This document shows positions 8,144 through 16,433 of a stretch of 39,059 nt of DNA, one piece after another; positions within the stretch are counted from its first letter, which is position 1; each line of letters starts with the position of its first letter. The notes under the pieces are model-generated. The model did no database searches, was not told the DNA's origin, and worked only from the letters and a program-made list of their open reading frames with translations. Origin of the DNA: Lachnospiraceae bacterium. Lineage in GTDB: Bacteria; Bacillota; Clostridia; Lachnospirales; Lachnospiraceae. The stretch spans positions 1-39,059 of the forward strand of contig JAILQQ010000014.1 of the NCBI GenBank assembly GCA_024698885.1, in the 5' to 3' direction. A program made the position numbers and the translations under genes.

Positions 8144-10525
8144 TCACGTCCAGGCATCCTTTATGAGTCCCGCCTTTGAAAATTCCGCAAACAGGACATG
8201 CGGGTTAATGGGCGTATGGTCTATGGCAACGCCTGTCGCGTTCAATATCGCGTTGCGGATAGCCGGCGCGCCGGAGCAGGCAGGCGGTTCTCCCAGAGCC
8301 TTTGTCCCAAACGGCGACGTGGGCTCCGGATTTTCGATAAACTGAGCTTCCAGGTGCGGATGATCCATCGTCGTGGAAAGCTTGTAATCCAGGAGATTAC
8401 CGTTTAACGGCCTCCCGGTTTTCGGATCAAAAATAAGCTGCTCGGAAAGCCCGAAGCCTATGGCCATGGACATGCCGCCGTGAACCTGCGCCGCGGCAAG
8501 CGCGGGATTGATCAGTCTCCCGCAGTCATGGACATTGATCATATTCCGGACCGTCACCCTGCACATCGGGATATCGACCTCCACCTCGGCAAAGGTACAG
8601 CCGAAGGAATAGGCATTATTCCGGATCGTATAGGTGCTCTCCGCCGTGATATGCTCGCTGTGGACAGGATTGTACTGGGCCGTCATCGCAAGCTCTTTCA
8701 GGCTCATGAGTACCTGCCTGTCTTCCCTTCTGATGATGTTTCCGCAGGCGATATCCATGCAGGCCACGGATTGACGGGTCAGTTCATTTGCGTAAGCAAG
8801 GATCTTGTCCCGTAGGAGATCCGCTGTCTGGCGGATGGAAAAGCCCGCCATATATGTCTGTCTCGAAGCATACGCGCCAAGCCCTGTCGGCGTGATGTCC
8901 GTATCCTGACAGGATTTCACATGCACGTCCCGATAGCTTCTTAAGCCCACAGCCTCGGCCACCATCTGGGCATATGCCGTATCCGCCCCCTGTCCGATCT
9001 CCGTTTCCCCGCACTGGAAGGTGACAGTCCCGTCCAGATTTAAGGCCATGCGGTTAGAGGAGGTCTCCAAAGAGATCGGATAAACGCCCGTGTTATACCA
9101 GAAGGTAGCGACGCCGATCCCTCTTCTGATATCGCCGCTGTCCTCTGCATATTCCTTTTTCTTTCTTTCAAAATCAATATAGGCGGCACCCTTCTCCATG
9201 CACTGTCTGAAGGTGTCGTAATAATTTGTATTGCCCGAAAAGCCGTCGTGGAATCCCCGCGGCATGATATTCTTCTTTCTGAATTCATAGGAATCCATGC
9301 CCAGAGCCAGCGCGCAGTCCTCGATATTGGACTCGTCGGCAAAGCTTGCCTGCGGCATCCCGTACCCCCGCATCGCCCCGGCGGCCGGACGGTTGGTATA
9401 TACCGTATAGGAATCACATTCCATGTTTTCACAGGGATAATGCTGCGGGAAGGAGCCCATGGCCTTGGCCGCGATCGAATGTCCGTGGGACGCATAGGCG
9501 CCCTGGTTGGAAAAGACCTCTACCTTGCGGGCTGCGATCGTCCCGTCCTTCCTGAGCCAGGAAACGATATGGAAGCGGATGGCGTGGCGTACGCGGTTGG
9601 AAACAAAGGTCTCCTCTCTGGAACAATCGATCCGCACCGCTCTTCCGCCAACCATCACAGAACACCAGGCGCACAGAGGCTCATACAGCGCATCCTGCTT
9701 ATTGCCGAAGCCGCCGCCGATATACGGCTTGATGATCTCTATATCCGCCCATGGCCTGCCAAGCGCCTGCCCTACCACGCGGCGTATGATATGCGGGATC
9801 TGCGTTGAGGAAACGACCACGATCCTCCCGTTTTCCTCATGGGCAAAACAGCCGTGATTCTCGATATGGCAGTGCTGCACCGTCGGTGTCTCATAAACCT
9901 TATCCACGCAGACAAGACCCGGCTCCTTTATCGCGTTCTGATAATCCCCCTTCCGAAGCTCTGTGTGCTTCAGGACATTACCCGGATATTCCTCGTGAAG
10001 CGTCGGCGCACCGTCCTTCATGGCCTCGACTGCGTCAAGCACAAAGGGAAGCTCCTCATATTCCACCTTCAGTGCCCGGACGCCCTGATTGGCGGATACC
10101 TCATCCTCGGCGATCACCACCGCGACATCGTCCCCATAGTAGCGCACGTGCCGGTTTAACAGGTGACGGTCGGCCACATCCTGGTGCCCCGGATCCATGG
10201 ACCAGGGATGCCCTGCCGTCGGAAACGGGATATCCGGTACATCAAAGCAGGTAAGCACCTTTACGACACCGGGGATCGCCTGCGCTTCGCCTGTATCCAC
10301 GGATCTGACCATCCCGTGCGCGATCTCCGCATGCTTGATCCTCACATAAAGAGCTCCCGGCGGGACCAGATCCTCATAGTATTTCGTCCGTCCGCTTGCC
10401 TTATCAAAGCCATCGACACGAACCTCGCTCTTTCCTACCCTGCGGTCCCTGTCCCCTTCAGACTTTTCCCGGTCCTCCTGAATATCCCGGAAAGAAGGAT
10501 CCTGATATGTTCTCTCCTTACTCAT
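8144..10525 (-). CDS. xdhA: Molybdenum hydroxylase, molybdopterin-binding subunit (XdhA type)
   Basis: This 793-residue catalytic subunit of the xanthine dehydrogenase family shows the Mo-cofactor motifs in order: YIGGGFGNKQDALYE, the substrate/cofactor loop AAGAMRGYGMPQ, GETEIGQGADT, and near the C-terminus GTKALGEPPACSG, whose Glu is the general base. The substrate is probably hypoxanthine, xanthine or another purine. A labile selenium ligand is suggested by the neighbourhood but cannot be read from the protein. The first gene of its operon, it starts at 10525 with GGAGG and has a promoter overlapping the divergent mocA promoter. About 60 N-terminal residues before the first Mo-domain motif are charged and variable. 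Confidence 0.93.
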   Translation of the reverse strand: MSKERTYQDPSFRDIQEDREKSEGDRDRRVGKSEVRVDGFDKASGRTKYYEDLVPPGALYVRIKHAEIAHGMVRSVDTGEAQAIPGVVKVLTCFDVPDIPFPTAGHPWSMDPGHQDVADRHLLNRHVRYYGDDVAVVIAEDEVSANQGVRALKVEYEELPFVLDAVEAMKDGAPTLHEEYPGNVLKHTELRKGDYQNAIKEPGLVCVDKVYETPTVQHCHIENHGCFAHEENGRIVVVSSTQIPHIIRRVVGQALGRPWADIEIIKPYIGGGFGNKQDALYEPLCAWCSVMVGGRAVRIDCSREETFVSNRVRHAIRFHIVSWLRKDGTIAARKVEVFSNQGAYASHGHSIAAKAMGSFPQHYPCENMECDSYTVYTNRPAAGAMRGYGMPQASFADESNIEDCALALGMDSYEFRKKNIMPRGFHDGFSGNTNYYDTFRQCMEKGAAYIDFERKKKEYAEDSGDIRRGIGVATFWYNTGVYPISLETSSNRMALNLDGTVTFQCGETEIGQGADTAYAQMVAEAVGLRSYRDVHVKSCQDTDITPTGLGAYASRQTYMAGFSIRQTADLLRDKILAYANELTRQSVACMDIACGNIIRREDRQVLMSLKELAMTAQYNPVHSEHITAESTYTIRNNAYSFGCTFAEVEVDIPMCRVTVRNMINVHDCGRLINPALAAAQVHGGMSMAIGFGLSEQLIFDPKTGRPLNGNLLDYKLSTTMDHPHLEAQFIENPEPTSPFGTKALGEPPACSGAPAIRNAILNATGVAIDHTPINPHVLFAEFSKAGLIKDAWT

Positions 10526-10555
10526 TCATTCCCTCCTATCATATCCGTATCCCTG

Positions 10556-10584
10556 ATACTACCATTGACTAATCTATCCGGTAA
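10556..10584 (-). promoter_or_regulatory. Candidate promoter for xdhABC
   Basis: On the minus strand TTACCG (10584-10579), 17 bases and TAGTAT (10561-10556). It shares bases with the divergent mocA promoter (10565-10593), so only one polymerase can occupy the site at a time. Confidence 0.4.
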
Positions 10585-10593
10585 GCATACAAT
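10565..10593 (+). promoter_or_regulatory. Strong promoter for mocA
   Basis: TTGACT (10565-10570), exactly 17 bases, TACAAT (10588-10593). The expected start of transcription falls at or within one base of the mocA ATG (10601). Confidence 0.6.
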
Positions 10594-10600
10594 TTTAAAT

Positions 10601-11233
10601 ATGACAGATAAAACATCTCCGTCAAAAAAAGATCCCGGCCAGAAAGCAGGAAAGCCTGGCTGCGTCATCATGGCGGCCGGGAATTCCCGCCGTTTCGGAT
10701 CCAACAAGCTCACCGCGCTCATAAACGGAAAGCCTCTGCTTTCATATGCTTTTGACGCACTTCCCGTTGAAAAGCTCTCCCATATCGTGACTGTTACCCG
10801 GTATGAGGAAGCAGAGGCGCTTGCGGCTTCATACGGATTTTGCTGTATCCGGAACGACCATCCCGAAAAGGGACTGAGCCATACCGTCCGCCTCGGCACG
10901 CAGGCGCTTTGCGCGCAGTGCGACGCCATTCTCTACATGGTCTCCGATCAGCCGCTTTTAAGGCGTGAAAGCGTTGCCGGCCTGATCGATCTCTATCAAA
11001 AGCATCCGGATCATATCGTTTCCGCCGCCTCCGGTAAAAAAAGAGGAAATCCCTGTATCTTCCCGCGAAAGTATTTCTCCCTGCTCCTAAATCTCCGGGG
11101 AGATACCGGCGGCAGTGCCGTGATCCGTGACCACAGGGAGGAACTGCTCCTCTTTGATATCCGGGAGGAAGAGCTCTTAGACGCGGATACGCCCGAAGCC
11201 TTCGCTCAGATCCGGTCATTTCTTCTTTCTTGA
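10601..11233 (+). CDS. mocA: Molybdenum cofactor cytidylyltransferase (MocA/YgfJ family)
   Basis: This 210-residue nucleotidyltransferase joins CMP from CTP to molybdopterin to make the cytosine-dinucleotide cofactor that XdhA-type enzymes use. The nucleotide-binding start VIMAAGNSRRFGSNKL lies at residues 22-37. ILYMVSDQPLL carries the metal-binding Asp, followed by GNPCIFP and LRGDTGGSAVI, all typical of the MocA/YgfJ group. The frame stays open far upstream, but only from 10601 is there a sensible start. No ribosome site precedes it, and the promoter position implies a leaderless message. It stands between the two molybdenum hydroxylase units and overlaps the end of the convergent 11216-13804 gene by 18 bases. 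Confidence 0.9.
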   Translation: MTDKTSPSKKDPGQKAGKPGCVIMAAGNSRRFGSNKLTALINGKPLLSYAFDALPVEKLSHIVTVTRYEEAEALAASYGFCCIRNDHPEKGLSHTVRLGTQALCAQCDAILYMVSDQPLLRRESVAGLIDLYQKHPDHIVSAASGKKRGNPCIFPRKYFSLLLNLRGDTGGSAVIRDHREELLLFDIREEELLDADTPEAFAQIRSFLLS

Positions 11234-13804
11234 ATACGGTGTATTTTCAAGCGGCAGCGTAAACCGCCGTTCTCCGTCCAGACGGTAATAAGCGTCCGAA
11301 ATAGCCGGCGCCGTCGGGATCGACGTAATCTCGCCTATTCCGATCGCTCCTCCTGCCAGGGCAAAACCGGGCTTTTCAACCACGATAGCTTTTACGGGCG
11401 GAACATCCGGCGCCCTGAAGAGCCCCAGCATACCGTACTTCGCCGTCGGTCTGCAGTTTTCATCGAGCGGATACTGCTCGGTCAGGGCATACCCCATCGA
11501 CATAACGACACCGCCCTCGATCTGCCCCTCACAGGACAGCGGATTAACGGCCTTTCCCACATCGTGCGCCGCGACGAACTGCTTGATCTTCCCGGTCTCC
11601 TTATCCAGAATACACATCTGCGTCGCATATCCGTAAGCCACATGAGATACGGGATTTGGGACATCCGCCCCCAGCGGGTCGGTAGCCGCCAGATACTCGC
11701 CGTAGAATTCCTGTCCCTTCAGGTCGGAAAGCGTTTTATCGGACAATGCTTCCGCCAGCTTCTCACAGGCACGTCTGCAGGCTTCTCCCGTGATCAGTGT
11801 CTGGCGCGAGCCGGAAGTATCCCCGGAATCCGGAGCGATCCAGGTATTGCTCCGTTCATATACGATATCCTCGCGGCGGATATGCGCATTGGTAACGACC
11901 ATCTGGGTAAGCACCGTGCCCAGTCCCTGCCCGATACAGGACGCGCCGGAATAAATATGTACCCTGGCATCCTCCTCAACAATGAGCTTTACGCGGCCCC
12001 AGTCCGGAAGGCCGACGCCGACGCCGGAATTTTTCATGGCACAGGCAAGCCCCACGGGATCCCCGTTCTTTACGGCTTCCTCATAATAGGGCCGGATGGC
12101 GTCAAGTGTTTCCACAAGTCCCGTTTCCGGGCCGACGATCTGTCCGTTCGGAAGTACCCCGCCCGGTCGGATGGCATTTCGCATGCGTATCTCGAAGGGA
12201 CTGATCCCGACCTTATCCGCCATCATATTTAACAATGTCTCCACGGCGAAACAGGTCTGCGTCACGCCAAAGCCGCGGAACGCGCCCGCGGGAGGATTAT
12301 TCGTGTAATACGCGGTGCCCTCGATCTCGAAATTCTCATATGCGTAGGGGCCTGCGGCATGGGTACAGGCGCGCTCCAAAACCGGTCCGCCGAGAGAAGC
12401 GAACGCGCCGGTATCGGAAACGACCTTCGCCTTTACGCCGCGGATGATCCCGTTTTCATCACAGCCCATCGTAAAGTCCATCCACATCGGATGTCTTTTG
12501 GGATGGATCAGAATGGACTCCTGTCTCGACAGCTTTACCTTGACCGGAACGCGGGCAATATAGGCAAGCAGTGCGGCATGGTGCTGCACGGACATATCCT
12601 CCTTGCCGCCGAAGCCTCCTCCTACCAGCTGATTCTCCACCAGGCAGTGCTCATGATCGACCCCCAGCATTTCGGCACATTCATGCAGCGTCGTATGCGC
12701 GCTCTGGTCAGAAGTCAGAAGCTTCACACCGCCGTTTTCAAGAGGCAGCGCCACGCAGCACTCAGGCTCTAAAAAAGCGTGCTCCGTCCAGGGCGTCTCA
12801 AAATGCTCCGTCAGGACATACTTACTCTGCGCGATGGCAGCGTCCGCATCGCCGCGTGAAACATGCTTATATGCCTGAATATTGTTTTCATCCGTTTCAA
12901 ATACAAGCGGCGCGTCATCTGCCGCCGCCTCTTTCGGATTATGGACGGCAGGGAGCGGCTCATACTCTACCTTGACAAGCTTCTTTGCTTCCTCAAGGAC
13001 CGCTACGTCCTTCGCGCAGACAAGCGCCACCGCATCCCCCAGATAATGCGTGATCTCACCGACAGCGACCAGCGTCGGCTGATCCTTCTTGATATGTCCC
13101 ACATTTACCTTTCCGGGAATATCCTTCGCGGTCAGGACACATACGACGCCGGGCAGGGCCTCAGCCTCGCGCGTATCAATGCCAAGTACCCGGGCTCTTG
13201 CGTAAAGGCTCCGCACGGCGGCGCCGTAGCACATGCCTTCCACATATATATCATCAGGGTATTTTCCGTACCCCTGAACCTTTTCCGCAACGTCAAGACG
13301 CTGAACGCTCGCGCCGACCTGCCAGCTGTCAGTATCCGGCGAAGGAAGCTTTCCCGCGCGGAAGATCTCTGCCGCAAGCAGCATGGCGTCCAGGATCTTC
13401 ACGTAACCGGTACACCGGCAGATATTTCCGCGGATAGCCATGGCCGCTTCTTCCCGCGTCGGGGCAGGATTCGCGTTAAGAAGCGCCTTCGTGCACATCA
13501 CCATGCCGGGCGTACAGAAGCCGCACTGCACGGCGCCGGCTTCCCCGAAGGCAAAGGTATAGACCTCCTTTTCCCAGTCAGAAAGGCCTTCGACGGTAAC
13601 AATGTTCTTCCCTTCCATAGCATCCGTCTGCTGCACGCAGGCCTTCACGGCCTTTTGATCGATCAGGATCGTGCAGGTACCGCAGGCTCCCTCGCTGCAG
13701 CCGTCCTTCACGCTTGTCAGATGCAGGTCATCCCGCAGATAGCGGATAAGCTTCTTATTCTCCAAAGCAGTCACCGTTCTGCCATTTACCGTAAACGTTG
13801 CCAT
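11216..13804 (-). CDS. Selenium-dependent xanthine dehydrogenase-type hydroxylase, fused [2Fe-2S] and Mo domains
   Basis: This 862-residue protein joins a [2Fe-2S] module to a molybdopterin module. Cluster cysteines are 36, 41, 44 and 56, then 94, 97, 129 and 131 (CSEGACGTC, CGFCTPG, CRCTGY). From about residue 170 the Mo part shows VGGGFGGKEDMSV, PPAGAFRGFGVTQ, SCIGQGLGTVL and the C-terminal GIGEITSIPTAP with the general-base Glu. The fusion without an FAD domain is typical of the XdhD and selenium-dependent XDH families, which occur with SelD, YqeB and YqeC. The start at 13804 was chosen for its AGGAGG. A partner for NAD reduction must come from elsewhere, perhaps YgfK or XdhB. The likely substrate is a purine (xanthine/urate level), by inference. 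Confidence 0.9.
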   Translation of the reverse strand: MATFTVNGRTVTALENKKLIRYLRDDLHLTSVKDGCSEGACGTCTILIDQKAVKACVQQTDAMEGKNIVTVEGLSDWEKEVYTFAFGEAGAVQCGFCTPGMVMCTKALLNANPAPTREEAAMAIRGNICRCTGYVKILDAMLLAAEIFRAGKLPSPDTDSWQVGASVQRLDVAEKVQGYGKYPDDIYVEGMCYGAAVRSLYARARVLGIDTREAEALPGVVCVLTAKDIPGKVNVGHIKKDQPTLVAVGEITHYLGDAVALVCAKDVAVLEEAKKLVKVEYEPLPAVHNPKEAAADDAPLVFETDENNIQAYKHVSRGDADAAIAQSKYVLTEHFETPWTEHAFLEPECCVALPLENGGVKLLTSDQSAHTTLHECAEMLGVDHEHCLVENQLVGGGFGGKEDMSVQHHAALLAYIARVPVKVKLSRQESILIHPKRHPMWMDFTMGCDENGIIRGVKAKVVSDTGAFASLGGPVLERACTHAAGPYAYENFEIEGTAYYTNNPPAGAFRGFGVTQTCFAVETLLNMMADKVGISPFEIRMRNAIRPGGVLPNGQIVGPETGLVETLDAIRPYYEEAVKNGDPVGLACAMKNSGVGVGLPDWGRVKLIVEEDARVHIYSGASCIGQGLGTVLTQMVVTNAHIRREDIVYERSNTWIAPDSGDTSGSRQTLITGEACRRACEKLAEALSDKTLSDLKGQEFYGEYLAATDPLGADVPNPVSHVAYGYATQMCILDKETGKIKQFVAAHDVGKAVNPLSCEGQIEGGVVMSMGYALTEQYPLDENCRPTAKYGMLGLFRAPDVPPVKAIVVEKPGFALAGGAIGIGEITSIPTAPAISDAYYRLDGERRFTLPLENTPYSRKKK

Positions 13805-13851
13805 ATAAACCTCCTGCGGGCCGAAAGACAAAAGAATTATTATATAAAGTC

Positions 13852-13879
13852 ATTATAACATGTTCACGATAAAAAACAA
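13852..13879 (-). promoter_or_regulatory. Candidate promoter for the fused hydroxylase gene
   Basis: On the minus strand TTGTTT (13879-13874), 16 bases and TATAAT (13857-13852). The -35 box lies in the T tract of the preceding terminator, so the two signals are nested. Confidence 0.5.
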
Positions 13880-13928
13880 TCCACACAAAGGAGGCATCGT
13901 ACGCAGGTACGATGCCTCCTTTGTGTGG
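13868..13928 (-). terminator. Long perfect-stem terminator after yedF
   Basis: A flawless 22-bp stem pairs 13881-13902 with 13907-13928 around the loop GCAG. On the minus strand it is followed by ATTGTTTTTTATC. It ends the selenium operon 18 bases after the yedF stop. The stem is much longer than the usual 7-12 bp. Confidence 0.85.
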
Positions 13929-13946
13929 AAAGGTACAACGCCGGCT

Positions 13947-14159
13947 CTATTTTTTCAGCGTCATTGTATATTCACCGTCTTCTTCCTTTACCGTAACCCT
14001 GTATCCCTGCGAATCCGCATAACGGGTGATATTTTCTACGCATACCCTGGCATCCACCTTCACCGTGAGTTCCGCCGGGTTATTCCCCTTCTTTACGGCA
14101 TCCTGCACCATCACAACGGGGATCGGGCAGCTGAGTCCTCTTGCGTCGATCATTGTCAT
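13947..14159 (-). CDS. yedF: Sulfurtransferase TusA/YedF-family protein
   Basis: This 70-residue protein of the SirA/TusA/YedF fold has the hallmark RGLSCPIPVV at residues 7-16, with the persulfide- or perselenide-carrying Cys11 in CPxP. It lacks the extra C-terminal domain found in longer YedF proteins. Next to yedE and selD it is best read as a selenium or sulfur carrier for selenium-cofactor assembly; this role is inferred from context. The ATG at 14159 overlaps the yedE stop codon by one base (TGATG) and has AGGAGG four bases upstream. The ATG at 14150 is the alternative start. Confidence 0.85.
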   Translation of the reverse strand: MTMIDARGLSCPIPVVMVQDAVKKGNNPAELTVKVDARVCVENITRYADSQGYRVTVKEEDGEYTMTLKK

Positions 14160-15268
14160 CAAGCCTCCTGTTTTCCGAGCATCGTACTGTTTATGAACGA
14201 GATGATAAGCAGTACCGCAAAGCCGATAAATACGGCGGCCTTTCCGGTCGTCCCGATCCCGCCTACCGTATATACGCCGTCATTCACCGCGTCCGCGGCC
14301 CCCGCGAGCTTAAAGTTGTGCGCAAAAGCGGCGCCGACAAGCATACCCAGTACGGTAACGGCACTGTCCCCGTTGCCCTCTCCCGCAAGGATCAGCTGTC
14401 TTAAGGGGCATCCGCCAAGCAGTACGCTTCCCCAGCCAACGAGCATCATACCGAGAAGATTCCATAATTCGCTCGCGTGGGAGATCGGCTGCGACATCGT
14501 CCCGAAGCCGGCAAATTTCCCGAGGATCACATTTCCGAGAAGCACTGTGACAAATATCGCAGAAAACCCGGAAAGCAGATTAAAATCGCGGAACATAATG
14601 GCATCTCTCATGCCGCCTACCATGCAGAGCCTTGATTTCTGCGAAAGAGCGCCGGCGATGAGCGCCGCGATGAGCGAAACCGCCCACGGGGCAGCCTTGG
14701 AGCCGGGTCCCTCCTCCGAAAAAGCAAACAGGGCAGGAACCGCCAGGCAGAGCACAAATAAGACCGCAAGCGCGCCCGGAAGGACAAAGCCTTCTGTTTT
14801 CGTGACTTCGTAGCTCCGTTTTAGGGTAAAACCCTTCTTTAAAAAGAAAATGCCTGTGAGGATACCGAGGAAGAATCCGAGCAGACCGACAAAGGCATTC
14901 AGATCCCCTCCTCCCATGCGGATCACCATACGCAGGGGGCATCCTAAAAAGACAAGGGCGCCGATCATGACAAAGGCGCCGATCACAAAGCGCGTTGCCG
15001 GCGCCGAACCGGCATGCGGTCTGAATTCTCCCGATGCAAGCGACATGATCATGGCACCGACCACAAGTCCCACGATCTCAGGCCGGAAATACTGCACCGG
15101 AGCAGCGGTATGAAGCTTCAGGGCCCCCGCGATATCACGGACAAAGCACGCGATACAGAAGCCCATGTTGGCAGGATTGCCGAGCGCCGACAGTAAAACA
15201 GCCGCCACACCTACGACAACGCCTGAAATAAGCACCAAAGGATGAATACGTTTTATCAATAGTACCAT
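14159..15268 (-). CDS. yedE: Selenium metabolism membrane protein YedE
   Basis: This 369-residue polytopic membrane protein has about ten hydrophobic segments arranged as two homologous halves. Each half carries a Cys/Arg motif (GFCIACFVRD at 36-45, SRLCMVGGMRD at 212-222) and a GCPLR motif (Cys110 and Cys287). These are the signatures of the YeeE/YedE transporter fold that takes up thiosulfate in YeeE. In genomes with selenium traits, YedE is proposed to move a selenium compound, so the substrate is inferred. It has its own promoter (15295-15323) and a good GGGAGGG ribosome site before the ATG at 15268. It is coupled to yedF. Confidence 0.9.
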   Translation of the reverse strand: MVLLIKRIHPLVLISGVVVGVAAVLLSALGNPANMGFCIACFVRDIAGALKLHTAAPVQYFRPEIVGLVVGAMIMSLASGEFRPHAGSAPATRFVIGAFVMIGALVFLGCPLRMVIRMGGGDLNAFVGLLGFFLGILTGIFFLKKGFTLKRSYEVTKTEGFVLPGALAVLFVLCLAVPALFAFSEEGPGSKAAPWAVSLIAALIAGALSQKSRLCMVGGMRDAIMFRDFNLLSGFSAIFVTVLLGNVILGKFAGFGTMSQPISHASELWNLLGMMLVGWGSVLLGGCPLRQLILAGEGNGDSAVTVLGMLVGAAFAHNFKLAGAADAVNDGVYTVGGIGTTGKAAVFIGFAVLLIISFINSTMLGKQEA

Positions 15269-15294
15269 CTCCCTCCCTTTATATTTCGTTATTC

Positions 15295-15323
15295 ATTATA
15301 AAGTATCACGCTCCGTAAAGCAA
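15295..15323 (-). promoter_or_regulatory. Internal promoter for yedE-yedF
   Basis: On the minus strand TTGCTT (15323-15318), 17 bases and a perfect TATAAT (15300-15295), within the 106-base selD-yedE gap. It would allow yedEF expression apart from selD. Confidence 0.6.
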
Positions 15324-15374
15324 TCCGATAATTCCGGCGAACTTCCTTTTGTGCCGGTCTGCCCGCAAACAGCC

Positions 15375-16433
15375 TTAATGCAGGAAGATCCTCTTCCCGC
15401 CCCGGTATTTTTCCGCGGCACCGATCCGCCTGGTATAAGGAGCAGCCTCCTTCAGCTCTTCAAAAAGGGCATCGGCATCGTCCGGATCCACAGCGATCAA
15501 AAGCCCCCCCGAGGTCTGCGGATCGTAAAGCATATCCTGCACCGCAAGCGCCGTCTCTCCCGGATCCACATAAGCCTCGGCAAAGCTTCTGTTTCTATAC
15601 ATGCCCTCCGGAAGGAGTCCGAGTCTTGCAAGCTCCAGGGCTTCGGGGATCAGATCGACCGCCCCTGTATCCACATGCAGCTCGACGCCGCTTCCCTGCG
15701 CCATCTCCAGGCCATGCCCCATCAGGGAAAAGCCCGTCACGTCCGTACTGGCATGGACCCTGTATTTTACCATGACATCCCGGGCCGCCCTGTTTAATGT
15801 CGTCATCAGCTTTACCGCAAGCGCCATACCCTCCGGGCTTGTCCTGTCAACCTTTGCCGCGGTGGTCAGGATCCCGATCCCGAGAGGCTTAGTCAGAAAC
15901 AGAACATCCCCGGGTTTTGCGCCGCTGTTTTTTAAGACCCTGTCCGGATGCACGAACCCGGTAACGGAAAGTCCGTACTTCGGCTCGTCATCGAGGATGC
16001 TGTGTCCGCCGGTTATGATCACGCCCGCTTCATACGCCTTGTCATAGCCGCCCCTCAGGATCTCATGAACGGTTTCAGGCGGCATGTCCTTTGGTACCGC
16101 CATGATGTTAAGCGCCAATTTCGGTTCGCCCCCCATGGCGTATACGTCGGAAAGCGCATTCGTCGCGGCGATCTGGCCGAAAATATAAGGGTCATCATGG
16201 ATCGGCGGAAAAAAATCCACCGTCTGGACCAGCGCGAGATCGTCCTTGACCCGGTACACGCTGGCATCGTCGCTCCTGTCAAAGCCGACGAGCAGGTTCG
16301 GATCACTGATCACCTTCATATCGCCCAAAAGCTGCGCCAGTACCCCCGCTCCGACCTTCGCGCCGCAGCCCGCGCACTTTGCAAGCTTTGTCAGTTTTAC
16401 ATCTTCCCTTTTTAAAACCGTTCCGACAGACAT
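15375..16433 (-). CDS. selD: Selenide, water dikinase (selenophosphate synthetase)
   Basis: This 352-residue enzyme makes selenophosphate from selenide and ATP. The active-site segment KLAKCAGCGAKVGAG places catalytic Cys23 (TGC codon, not selenocysteine) and Lys26, equivalent to E. coli Cys17 and Lys20. The ATP-binding core has DDASVYRV, TVDFFPPIHDDPYIFGQIAA and ALSDVYAMGG, and TDVTGFSLMGHGLEMAQ appears in the second half. No selA or selB is seen here, so the product could serve selenocysteine, selenouridine or the labile selenium Mo cofactor; the neighbours favour the last. The start overlaps yqeB by 22 bases, with GGAGG in front. Confidence 0.96.
   Translation of the reverse strand: MSVGTVLKREDVKLTKLAKCAGCGAKVGAGVLAQLLGDMKVISDPNLLVGFDRSDDASVYRVKDDLALVQTVDFFPPIHDDPYIFGQIAATNALSDVYAMGGEPKLALNIMAVPKDMPPETVHEILRGGYDKAYEAGVIITGGHSILDDEPKYGLSVTGFVHPDRVLKNSGAKPGDVLFLTKPLGIGILTTAAKVDRTSPEGMALAVKLMTTLNRAARDVMVKYRVHASTDVTGFSLMGHGLEMAQGSGVELHVDTGAVDLIPEALELARLGLLPEGMYRNRSFAEAYVDPGETALAVQDMLYDPQTSGGLLIAVDPDDADALFEELKEAAPYTRRIGAAEKYRGGKRIFLH

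Noticed and set aside
10163..10600. Long in-frame upstream extension of mocA on the plus strand
   Set aside because: It runs antisense through xdhA, has no ribosome site, and family members start near the nucleotide-binding motif at residue 22 of the chosen protein.
15375..16433. Selenocysteine at the SelD active site
   Set aside because: The catalytic codon is TGC (Cys23), and there is no in-frame TGA.
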